From Mimachlamys varia (lineage: Eukaryota > Mollusca > Bivalvia > Pectinida > Pectinidae): a DNA stretch of 64,000 bases. This document shows, in pieces, positions 37,301 to 47,214 of this stretch. The position numbers and the translations under genes are program-made. Position 1 is the first letter of the stretch. The number at the start of each line of letters is the position of its first letter. Under the pieces are notes generated by a model, which did not search any database, was not told the origin of the DNA, and saw only the letters and a program-made list of their open reading frames with translations. The stretch lies in assembly GCA_947623455.1 (NCBI GenBank), contig OX392536.1:13697282-13761281 (forward strand). The letters are read 5' to 3'.

Positions 37301-40300
37301 AAAGGGGAGGCGGTGGGAAAGGAAAGTAATAGAAAAGGGAGGTGGTGGGAAAGGAAAGTAATAGAAAGGGGAAGTGGTGGGAAAGGAAGGTAATAGAAAG
37401 GGGAGGTGGTAAGAAAGGAAGGTAATAGAAAGGGGAGGTGGTGGGAAAGGAAGGTAATAGAAAGGGGAGGTGGTAAGAAAGGAAGGTAATAGAAAGGGGA
37501 GGTGGTGGGAAAGGAAGGTAATAGAAAGGGGAGGCGGTGGGAAAGGAAAGTAATAGAAAAGGGAGGTGGTGGGAAAGGAAAGTAATAGAAAGGGGAGGTG
37601 GTGGGAAAGGAAGGTGATAGAAAGGGGAGGTGGTAAGAAAGGAAGGTAATAGAAAGGGGAGGTGGTAAGAAAGGAAGGTAATAGAAAAGGGAGGTGGTGG
37701 GAAAGGAAGGTAATAGAAAGGGGAGGTGGTAAGAAAGGAAGATAATAGAAAAGGGAGGTGGTGGGAAAGGAAGGTAATAGAAAGGGGAGGCGGTGGGAAA
37801 GGAAGGTAATAGAAAAGGGAGGTGGTAAGAAAGGAAGGTAATAGAAAAGGGAGGTGGTGGGAAAGGAAGGTAATAGAAAAGGGAGGTGGTGGGAAAGGAA
37901 GGTAATAGAAAAGGGAGGTGGTGGGAAAGGAAAGTAATAGAAAGGGGAGGTGGTGGGAAAGGAAGGTAATAGAAAGGGGAGGTGGTAAGAAAGGAAGGTA
38001 ATAGAAAAGGGAGGTGGTGGGAAAGGAAGGTAATAGAAAGGGGATGTGGTGGGAAAGGAAGGTAATAGAAAGGGGAGGTGGTGGGAAAGGAAGATGATAG
38101 AAAGGGGAGGCGGTGGGAAAGGAAGGTGATAGAAAGGAGAGGCGGTGGGTAAGGAAGGTAATAGAAAGGGGAGGTAGTGGGTAAGGAAGGTAATAGAAAG
38201 GAGAGGTGGTGGGAAAGGAAGATGATAGAAAGGGGAGGTGGCGGGAAAGGAAGGTAATAGAGGGGGGAGGCGGTGGGACAGGAAGGTGATAGAAAGGGAA
38301 GGTGGTGGGGAAGGAAGGTGATAGAAAGGGGAGGTGGTGGGAAAGGAAGGTAATAGAAAGGGGAGGTGGTGGGAAAGGAAGGTGATAGAAAGGGGAGGTG
38401 GTGGGAAAGGAAGGTAATAGAAAGGGGAGGTGGAGGGAAAGGAAGGTGATAGAAAGTGGAGGCGGTGGGTAAGGAAGGTGATAGAAAGGGGAGGTGGTGG
38501 GAAAGGAAGGTGATAGAAAGGGGAGGCGGTGAGTAAGGAAGGTGATAGAAAGGGGAGGTGGTGGGAAAGGAAGGTAATAGAAAGGGGAGGTGGTGGGAAA
38601 GGAAGGTGATAGAAAGGGGAGGCGGTGGGTTAGGAAGGTAATACAAAGGAGAGGTGGTGGGAAAGGAAGGTAATAGAAAGAGGAGGCGGTGGGATGAGAA
38701 GGTGATAGAAAGGAGAGGCGGTGGGAAAGGAAGGTGATAGAAAGGGGAGGCGGTGGGAAAGGAAGGTGATAGAAAGGGGAGGTGGTGGGAAAGGAAGATG
38801 ATAGAAAGGGGAAGTGGTGGGAAAGGAAGGTGATAGAAAGGGGAGGTGGTGGGAAAAGAAGGTAATAGAAAGGGGAGGCGTTGGGAAAGGAAGGTGATAG
38901 AAAGGGGAGGTGGTGGGAAAGGAAGGTGATAGAAAGGGGGGGTGGTGGGAAAGGAAGGTGATAGAAATGGGAGGTGGTGGGAAAGGAAGGTGATAGAAAG
39001 GGGAGGTGGTAAGAAAGGAAGGTAATAGAAAGTGGAGGTGGTGGGAAAGGAAAGTGGTAGAATGGGAGGTGGTGGGTAAGGAAGGTAATAGAAAGGGGAG
39101 TTGGTGGGTAAGGAAGATGATAGAAAGGGAAGGCGGTGGGTAAGGAAGGTAATAGAAAGGGGAGGTGGTGGGAAAGGAAGATGATAGAAAGGGGAAGTGG
39201 TGGGAAAGGAAGGTGATAGAAAGGGGAGGTGGTGGGAAAAGAAGGTAATAGAAAGGGGAGGCGTTGGGAAAGGAAGGTGATAGAAAGGGGAGGTGGTGGG
39301 AAAGGAAGATGATAGAAAGGGGAAGTGGTGGGAAAGGAAGGTGATAGAAAGGGGAGGTTGTGGGAAAGGAAGGTAATAGAAAGGGGAGGCGTTGGGTAAG
39401 GAAGGTAATAGAAAGGGGAGGTGGTGGGAAAGGAAGATGATAGAAAGGGGAAGTGGTGGGAAAGGAAGGTGATAGAAAGGGGAGGTGGTGGGAAAAGAAG
39501 GTAATAGAAAGGGGAGGCGTTGGGAAAAGAAGGTGATAGAAAGGGGAGGTGGTGGGAAAGGAAGGTGATAGAAAGGGGAGGTGGTGGGTAAGGAAGGTGA
39601 TAGAAAGGGGAGGCGGTGGGAAAGGAAGGTGATAGAAAGGGGAGGCGGTGGGAAAGGAAGGTGATAGAAAGGGGAGGCGGTTGGAAAGGAAGGTGATAGA
39701 AAGGGGAGGTGGTGGGAAAGGAAGGTGATAGAAAGGGGAAGTGGTGGGAAAGGAAGGTGATAGAAAGGGGAGGTGTTGGGAAAGGAAGGTGATAGAAAGG
39801 GGAGACGGTGGGAAAGGAAGGTGATAGAAAGGGAAGGTGGTGGGAAAGGAAGTTGATAGAAAGGGGAGGAGGTTGGAAAGGAAGGTGATAGAAAGGGGAG
39901 GTGGCGGGAAAGGGAGGTAATAGAAAGAGGAGGTGGTGGGAAAGGAAGGTGATAGAAAGGGGAGGTCGTGGGAAAGGAGGGTGATAGAAAGGGGAGGCGG
40001 TGAATAAGGAAGGTGATAGAAAGGGGAGGCGGTTGGAAAGGAAGGTGATAGAAAGGGGAGGCGGTGGGAAAGGAGGGTGATAGAAAGGGGAGGCGGTGAA
40101 TAAGGAAGGTGATAGAAAGGGGAGGCGGTGGGAAAGGAAGGTGATAGAAAGGGTAGGCGGTTGGAAAGGAAGGTGATAGAAAGGGGAAGCGGTGGGAAAA
40201 GAAGGTGATAGAAAGGGGAGGCGGTTGGAAAAGAAGGTGATAGAAAGGGGAGGCGGTGGGAAAGGAAGGTAATAGAAAGGGGAGGCGGTTGGAAAGGAAG

Positions 40301-41645
40301 GTGATAGAAAGGGGAGGTGGTAAGAAAGGAAGGTGATAGAAAGGGGAGGTGGTGGGAAAGGAAGGTAATAGAAAGGGGAAGTGGTGGGAAAGGAAGGTGA
40401 TAGAAAGGGGAAGCGGTGGGAAAGGAAGGTAATAGAAAGGGGAGGTGGTAAGAAAGGAAGGTGATAGAAAGGGGAGGTGGTGGGGAAGGAAGGTGATAGA
40501 AAGGGGAGGCGGTTGGAAAGGGAGGTGATAGAAAGGGGAGGCGGTGGGTAAAGAAGGTAATAGAGGGGGAAGGCGGTGGGACAGGAAGGTGATAGAAAGG
40601 GGAGGTGGTGGGTAAGGAAGGTGATAGAAAGGGGAGGTGGTGGGAAAGGAAGGTAATAGAAAGGGGAGGTGGTGGGAAAGGAAGGTGATAGAAAGGGGAG
40701 GTGGTGGGAAAGGAAGGTAATAGAAAGGGGAGGTGGAGGGAAAAGAAGGTGATAGAAAGGGGAGGCGGTGGGTAAGGAAGGTGATAGAAAGGGGAGGTGG
40801 TAGGAAAGGAAGGTAATAGAAAGGGGAGGTGGTGGGAAAGGAAGGTGATAGAAAGGGGAGGTGGTGGGAAAGGAAGGTAATAGAAAGGAGAGGTGGTGAG
40901 AAAGGAAGGTAATAGAAAAGGGAGGCGGTGGGAAAGGAAAGTAATAGAAAAGGGAGGTGGTGGGAAAGGAAAGTAATAGAAAGGGGAGGTGGTGGGAAAG
41001 GAAGGTGATAGAAAGGGGAGGTGGTGGAAAAGGAAGGTGATAGAAAGGGGAGGCGGTGGGAAAGGAAGGTGATAGAAAGGGGAGGCGGTGGGAAAGGAAG
41101 GTAATAGAAAGGGGAGGTGGTGGGAAAGGAAGGTAATAGAAAGGGGAGGCGGTGGGAAAGGAAAGTAATAGAAAAGGGAGGTGGTGGGAAAGGAAAGTAA
41201 TAGAAAGGGGAGGCGGTGGGAAAGGAAGGTGATAGAAAGGGGAGGTGGTGGGAAAGGAAGGTAATAGAAAGGGGAGGTGGTGGGAAAGGAAGGTAATAGA
41301 AAGGGGAGGCGGTGGGAAAGGAAAGTAATAGAAAAGGGAGGTGGTGGGAAAGGAAAGTAATAGAAAGGGGAGGTGGTGGAAAAGGAAGGTGATAGAAAGG
41401 GGAGGTGGTGGGTAAGGAAGGTGATAGAAAGGGGTGGTGGTGGGAAAAGAAGGTGATAGAAAGGGGAGGCGGTGGGAAAGGAAGGTGATAGAAAGGGGAG
41501 GTGGTGGGAAAGGAAGGTAATAGAAAGGGGAGGCGGTGGGAAAGGAAGGTGATAGAAAGAGGAGGTGGTGGGAAAGGAAGGTGATAGAAAGGGGAGCCGG
41601 TGGGAAAGGAAGGTGATAGAAAGGGGAGGCGGTGGGAAAGGAAGT
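34392..41645. repeat. 7.25-kb purine-rich satellite of 32-bp units (about 227 copies)
   Basis: The unit is 32 bp on the plus strand: 'ggaaaggaaggtgatagaaa' followed by 'ggggaggcggtg'. It is almost all purine. Each unit holds a four-tract G motif such as 'ggggaggcggtggg' (first clear one 34521-34534), able in principle to form a two-layer quadruplex. The pyrimidine-rich minus strand can hardly make stop codons, so a 1,423-codon frame (34375-38646) stays open although 32 is not a multiple of three; its peptide cycles through all three frames every 96 bp. That is a composition artefact, not a gene. Variants (gcggtg/gtggtg, gtgata/gtaata) are mixed in blocks. Confidence 0.97.
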
Positions 41646-42303
41646 TTTACGTCCTCACACGACCGTACAACCTGCAGTTGACGAGAAACGATAGGAAAGA
41701 GAGTAGAAGGGATAAGGTATTTAGGAAGAAAGGTAAGGGGAATGGGTTGAGAGGGTTGATATAGGAGTCGTCTGGCCTACCAACCTACAAAGGGGCGCTA
41801 TGATTTTGAAAAAGACCCCTTGGCCTAAAATTGTCCTACTTAGAGGAGGGCGGGGAGTTTGCCGGTCGCACCAAGATGACGTATAGCGCGAAGGGAAGAT
41901 GACATGAAGGAAGACGAATCTGCTCCGAGAAAAAACCATAAAACCCCCGACCAACACCGACCTGGTCACCCGACGCTTCTTATCGAACTTAGTATTTTTT
42001 ATGGATTTAGATGTCCACCTAAATACCTAATAACATTTTCTATTTCTATGATTCTAATAATATTGCCCTATCCTAGCCGGCGTTATCTAACCTACTCTTC
42101 TTTGAAAGACTCAGCCCTAGGGATCTTTTCCGTGCAAGATTTGGCAATTCTCACACGAGCCACCATTTATAGTCCCATCCGACGGACTGTATGTTAGTGC
42201 AAGAAGGCATACAGGTGAAATTTTGTTTTTGTAGTCCGTTCTGTTTTCCGTTCTTTTTCATTCGTCACAAAATATCGTTTAACACTTTACAAATGTCCAC
42301 TTT
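41646..42303. other. Unique spacer, less AT-rich
   Basis: The sequence from 41646 to about 41970 is richer in G+C than other spacers. Two overlapping open frames (41721-41969 minus, 41904-42197 plus) have no recognisable domain, and the minus one begins with GTG. Nothing can be assigned. Confidence 0.45.
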
Positions 42304-42615
42304 CTTATAAGACTCTTTCATATGCGTGTATGTAGGATAGGGATATTCCACCCGAGGGGTCACAAAATGTGGTGAAACCCGAGGCTTGAAAATATGTTTA
42401 AACAGGCTACCATTTTGAAATTTCAACTTTTCCCTTGAGCTTTTTTGACGAAAACGAATTAGAAGCGAGTTTAAGCATACCCTATATTTGCAAACAAAGT
42501 TTGAGCAGAAAAATTAATCTCTTATTCCTGGTGTTTATGGTTAAAACTTTATGAAAGGTTTTAATTTTATCACGCCGTCGTTTTCTCTTTCCGGCATCAG
42601 AGTTTACCGTATTCG

Positions 42616-42650
42616 TGACGTCACGTCATTATTGAGCCATTGTGACGTCA
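42616..42650. promoter_or_regulatory. Paired CRE-type palindromes, unit 1
   Basis: TGACGTCA at 42616-42623 and 42643-42650, 27 bp start to start, each inside a longer cgtgacgtcacg-like palindrome. TGACGTCA is the consensus cAMP-response element bound by CREB/ATF bZIP factors. Binding here is untested. Confidence 0.55.
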
Positions 42651-42680
42651 CGTCGCGTGAAATGCTAAGTAAGATTATAA

Positions 42681-42833
42681 GACTCTTTCATATGCGTGTA
42701 TGCAGGATAGGGATATTCCACCCGAGGGGTCACAAAATGTGGTGAAACCCGAGGCTTGCCGAGGGTTTTACCACATTTTGTGATCCCGAGGGTGGAATAT
42801 CCCTATCCTACATACACACATAATGAAAGAGTC
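42681..42833. repeat. 153-bp hairpin, unit 2
   Basis: Near-perfect inverted repeat, centred near 42757 in 'gaggcttgccgag'. The arms begin gactctttca and end tgaaagagtc. Confidence 0.9.
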
Positions 42834-43103
42834 TTTTTCTCTCATATCAACTACCCGAATAAGCTCAAAAACCATGAAAATATGTTTAAATAGGCTACTT
42901 TTTGAAATTTCAACTTTTTCCTTGAGCTTTTTTGACGAAAACGAATTAGACAGCGAGTTTAAACATACCCTATATTTGCAAACAATGTTTGCGCAGAAAA
43001 ATTAATCTCCTCTTCCTGGTGTTTATGGTTAAAATTTTGTGAAAGGTTTTAATTTTATCACGCCGTCGTTTTCTCTTTCCGGCAGCAGAGTTCACCGTAT
43101 TCG

Positions 43104-43138
43104 TGACGTCACGTCATTGTTGAGCCATCGTGACGTCA
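43104..43138. promoter_or_regulatory. Paired CRE-type palindromes, unit 2
   Basis: TGACGTCA at 43104-43111 and 43131-43138, again 27 bp apart. Confidence 0.55.
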
Positions 43139-43202
43139 CGTCGCGTGAAATGCTATGTAAGATTATAAGACTCTGTCATGACCAGGGATGTAAGATTATA
43201 AG

Positions 43203-43353
43203 ACTCTTTCATGACCAGATGTGTAAGATAGGGAAATTCCACCCGAGGGGTTTTCAAATTTGGTAAAACCCGAGGCTTTGCCGAGGGTTTTGCCAAATTT
43301 GAAAATCCCGAGGGTGGAATTTCCCTATCTTACACCTCTGGTCATGAAAGAGT
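43203..43353. repeat. 151-bp hairpin, unit 3
   Basis: Inverted repeat with arms from actctttcatgac to gtcatgaaagagt. A partial direct copy of the arm start ('gactctgtcatgaccaggg') lies just upstream, near 43169. Confidence 0.9.
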
Positions 43354-43626
43354 ATTTTTCTCTCATTTCAACTACCTGAATAAGCTCAAAAACCATGAAA
43401 ATACTTTTGACTGGCCACAATTTTGAAAATATCAAATTTTTTCTTGAATTGTTTTGACGAAAACAAATGATACAGCGAGATCGAGCATACCCCATATTTG
43501 CAAACGTAGTTTGCGCAGAAAAAATAATCTCAGCTTTCTAATGAACACGGTTAAAATATCGTGAAAGGTTTTCATTTCATCACGTCGCCATTTTTCTTTT
43601 TTCGGCATCAGATTTTACCGAACTCG

Positions 43627-43661
43627 TGACGTCACGACATTGTTGCGCCATTGTGACGTCA
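43627..43661. promoter_or_regulatory. Paired CRE-type palindromes, unit 3
   Basis: TGACGTCA at 43627-43634 and 43654-43661, 27 bp apart. Confidence 0.55.
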
Positions 43662-43768
43662 CGCGGTGGCTGTATTGCATGGGTAGGGGTGTAATACAAC
43701 CACAGCGATCATATGTGTATTGCCCTAGACAGACCAGTATTACACATGTAGACATGAGAGAATATAAG

Positions 43769-43919
43769 ACTCTTTCATGTCCAGGGGTGTAAGATAAGGA
43801 AATTCAACCCGAGGGGTTTTCAAATTTGGTAAAACCCGAGGCTTTGCCGAGGGTTTTGCAAAATTTGAAAATCCCAAGGGTGGAATTTCCCTATCTTACA
43901 CCTTTGGTCATGAAAGAGT
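43769..43919. repeat. 151-bp hairpin, unit 4
   Basis: Inverted repeat with arms from actctttcatg to tgaaagagt and a few mismatches (attcaaccc against gggtggaat). Confidence 0.88.
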
Positions 43920-44193
43920 ATTTTTCTCTCATTTCAACTACCTGAATAAGCTCAAAAACCATGAAAATACTTTTGATTGGCCACCATTTTGAAAATATCA
44001 ACTTTTCCATTGAGCTTTATTGACGAAAACAAATGATACAGCGAGATAAAGCATACCCCATATTTGCAAACGTAGTTTGCGCAGAAAAAAATAATCTCAG
44101 CTTTCTAATGTACACGGTTAAAATATATTGGAAGGTTTTAATTTCATCACGTCGCTATTTTTCTCTTTTCGGCATCAGATTTTACCGAACTAG

Positions 44194-44228
44194 TGACGTC
44201 ACATCATTGTTGCGCCATTGTGACGTCA
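44194..44228. promoter_or_regulatory. Paired CRE-type palindromes, unit 4
   Basis: TGACGTCA at 44194-44201 and 44221-44228, 27 bp apart, as in the other three units. Confidence 0.55.
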
Positions 44229-44353
44229 CGCGGTGGCTGTATTGCATGGGTAGGTGTGTAATACAACCACAGCGATCATAGGTGTATTGCCCTGGACAGG
44301 CCAGTATTACACACCTAGAAATGTGAGAAAAAACCGGGGAGGGACTGGTGATG

Positions 44354-46852
44354 GGTGTAACGTTGAAAACGGACCCCCGTGGAATGGTTCCATTACAACG
44401 TTGAAAATGGAACCAGGGAACCATGGAAAACGGAACGTAATATTAAAATTGTTTTTACATACCCGTTGAAAATGAACCCCCGTTGACAAGTGAACCATAT
44501 GAATGTATTGATTTTCGGTATCGTATTACATTAACATAAAATATTTTGAATGTCAAAAATATACAATAGCAATCAATGTGTTATGGACATGGAAAAAAAT
44601 GGCCCGTGACCTTTGGTATCACTATAATAATAAGTGCATATAACATGTGAACGATAATGATCGACATTGATTAACAATTTTACCGAAAACCTTTGATGAC
44701 CTATATAATGACCTTTCGTATAACTTAACACTATTATATGATGTGTATATACTATGTGTACGATAATAATCGACATTAACATTTTGACCTATGACCTTTG
44801 GTGACCTGTTAATGACCTTTGGTATATCTTAACACTGTTGAAAGATATGCATATAAATTGTGTACTATAATGATCGACATTGATTAACATTTTGACCTAT
44901 GACCTTTGGTGACCTGTTAATGACCTTTGGTATATCTTAACACTGTTGAAAGATGTGCATATAAATTGTGTACGATAATGATCGACATTGATTAACATTT
45001 TGACCTATGACCTTTGGTGACCTATATAAAGACATTTGGTATAACTTACATGTAACACTATTGTATGATATGCATATAGCATGTATACGATTTTGATCGA
45101 CATTGATTTAAAAATTGACCTATGACATTTGGTAATGCAAAAATGACCTTTTGAATAATTTAGTATGATTATTAGATGCGCATTTAACATGTTTACGATA
45201 TTGATCGCTATTGCTTAATATTTTGACCTTTGACTTTTATGATCCATATATGACCTTTGATGTAACTACTGCTACATGTATAACATTTGATTGAATAAAA
45301 CTTCTATAGCTTGTTGAGTCCATTAAGCATCTTCTATAGAAACTGGCCAATATGTTGTTGGGGTCGATTTTCAAAGTTTAATACGGAACCGGGGTCAATT
45401 TTAAACATCTGATATGGAAATGGGACTATATGGCGTGGGGTCCATTCTCAACGTTGAATTTGGAACCGGGGTAATCTTAAACATCTTATATGGAGATGGG
45501 TCAATATTGTGTTGGGTCCATTTTCAATGTTGAATATTGAACCGGGGTGATTCTAAAGATCTTATATGGAGATGGGTCAATATGGTGTGGGGTCCATTTT
45601 CAATGTTGAATATTGAACCGGGGTGATTCTAAAAATCTTATATGGTGATGGGTCAATATGGTGTGGGGTCCATTTTCAATGTTGAATATTGAACCGGGGT
45701 GATTCTAAAGATCTTATATGGAGATGGGTCAATATGGTGTGGGGTCCATTTTCAATGTTGAATATTGAACAATCTGGGGTAATTTTAAACAAGATGACGT
45801 AGCAAACACATATTATGCACCTTTAAATTAAGTAAAAGATACAGTATGCCGGAAAGATATAGGGATGATGTGGGGTCCCTTTTCTACGTTTATTATCATA
45901 CTAAACGTTTAAAATGGACACTACAAAATATTGGTCAATTTCCAAATTAGATCTTTTAAATGATCCCGATTCCATATTCAACGTCCACATTGACCAGTTT
46001 CCATATAATTTTCTTAAATCAAAGCCGGTTCAATTTTCAACGTTGAAAATGACGCCCCACACCATATTGTCCAATTTCCACATAATATATTTAAAATTAA
46101 CACAACTCCATATTCAACGTTTAAAATAGACCCCACGTCATATTAACCAGTTTCCATATAAGATGTTTAAAATTGACCTGGTTCCATATTCAACGTTGAA
46201 AATGGACCCCACAAATATTTGACCAATTTCCATATTAGATATTTGAAATGACCCCGATTCAAAAATCAACGTGGAAAATACACCCACAAAATATTGACCC
46301 ATCTCTGTATAAGATGTTTAAAATCAAAGAGGTTCCATTTTCAACGTTGAAAATGGACCCAAAGCAATATTGGCCAGTTTCCATATAAGATTATATACAT
46401 GTACAAGGCACAGAGTTGTATATTCAATCCAATGTTATAGCAAAAAGTTACACCAAATGTCATTATATGGGTCATAAAAGGTCAAAAATTAAAACATTTA
46501 TCAATGCCGATCATTATTGTAAACATGTTGCAAAATGTATATGTGCATCTAATAATAGTGTTGAATCATACCAAAGGTAATGATATGGGTCACCAAAGGT
46601 CATAGGTCAAATTGTTAATCAATGTCGATAAATATCGTATGCGTGTTGCATATCTGCAGTCTTGTATCTTAGAACAGTATAAAATTTTATTTAGAGCAAT
46701 ATGTACATGTGACTCACTTTTCAACGGGTTCCGTATTCAACAGGCTACACGGGGAAAAGAGAGACCATTTTCAACAGGAGCGTCAGCTTTTCACGGCGTG
46801 CCGGTTTGAACTGGGTTCCATTTTCCACTGGGGTCCATTTTCAACGTTACAC
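44354..46852. mobile_element. 2.5-kb foldback-like element with long inverted arms made of tandem repeats
   Basis: The two halves are imperfect reverse complements over roughly 1.2 kb each. The outer ends match (left tgtaacgttgaaaacggacc; right the complement of tgtaacgttgaaaatggacc). Left-arm zones recur inverted on the right. A roughly 108-bp repeat with 'gatcgacattgattaaca' and 'gacctttggtgacc' occurs about six times at 44580-45250 and about twice inverted at 46440-46640. A 76-bp repeat with 'ggggtccattttcaatgttg' occurs at 45430-45770 (starts 45516, 45592, 45668, 45744) and inverted at 45960-46390. The centre lies near 45.8-45.9 kb. Long arms of tandem repeats are typical of foldback-type elements. 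There is no transposase frame. I found no convincing target-site duplication. Confidence 0.8.
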
Positions 46853-47214
46853 TTGCGTCCTAGGTATGAGTCCGAGTCTCAACTGATCTAAAACATCTTA
46901 TGGTGTATGTACAATGTTTAATTGTGTATATTATAAGATTCAAGATATGGACATAGAGGCATACCAATGCCTGCGTCCATTAATTATCCTATTAAATCCT
47001 ATTAAATATACGTATATCATATTATATAGTTAAACACTATCTATGCTTACCACTCTTATCATAACAGTAGGACTTACCCTATACACATTTGAACGTGACG
47101 AGGTGAACTAGCTCCAAGGGTGTGGACACCGTCCAAAGGTACGTAATATCGCAGTCCCCATAATTACACTCCATATAACCTATATGTTAATGGTAAGCAT
47201 TAAATTGAATTTGT
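46853..47214. other. Unique spacer, nothing recognised
   Basis: Short AT-rich stretch between the foldback element and the TTAA-bounded element. No frame or repeat of note. Confidence 0.5.

Larger units (their letters stand above)
42304..44330. repeat. Four tandem hairpin-plus-CRE units of about 0.5 kb
   Basis: Each unit has a roughly 150-bp long inverted repeat (arms running from 'actctttcatg' through 'attccacccgagggg' to 'aaacccgaggc'), then about 300 bp of conserved spacer (motifs 'gacgaaaacaaatgataca', 'atatttgcaaac', 'tttgcgcagaaaaa'), then two TGACGTCA palindromes. Hairpins lie at 42681-42833, 43203-43353 and 43769-43919. The first unit has only a left arm (42304-42388). Units 3 and 4 carry an extra tail with 'ggctgtattgcatgggtag'. 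Hairpin starts are 522 and 566 bp apart. No protein frame runs through the unit. Confidence 0.9.

Noticed and set aside
34375..38646. 1,423-codon minus-strand open frame, proline/serine/phenylalanine/leucine-rich
   Set aside because: It lies within the purine-rich 32-bp array. The pyrimidine-rich strand rarely makes stop codons and the peptide simply cycles through three frames of the unit. There is no non-repetitive domain.
41721..42197. Overlapping minus and plus frames of 82 and 97 codons
   Set aside because: No domain is recognisable, the minus frame starts with GTG, and overlapping frames of this size are expected by chance in a G/C-richer stretch.
44573..45190. Small minus-strand frames in the foldback element
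   Set aside because: They fall on the roughly 108-bp repeat and reuse the same repeat peptide; no domain is seen.
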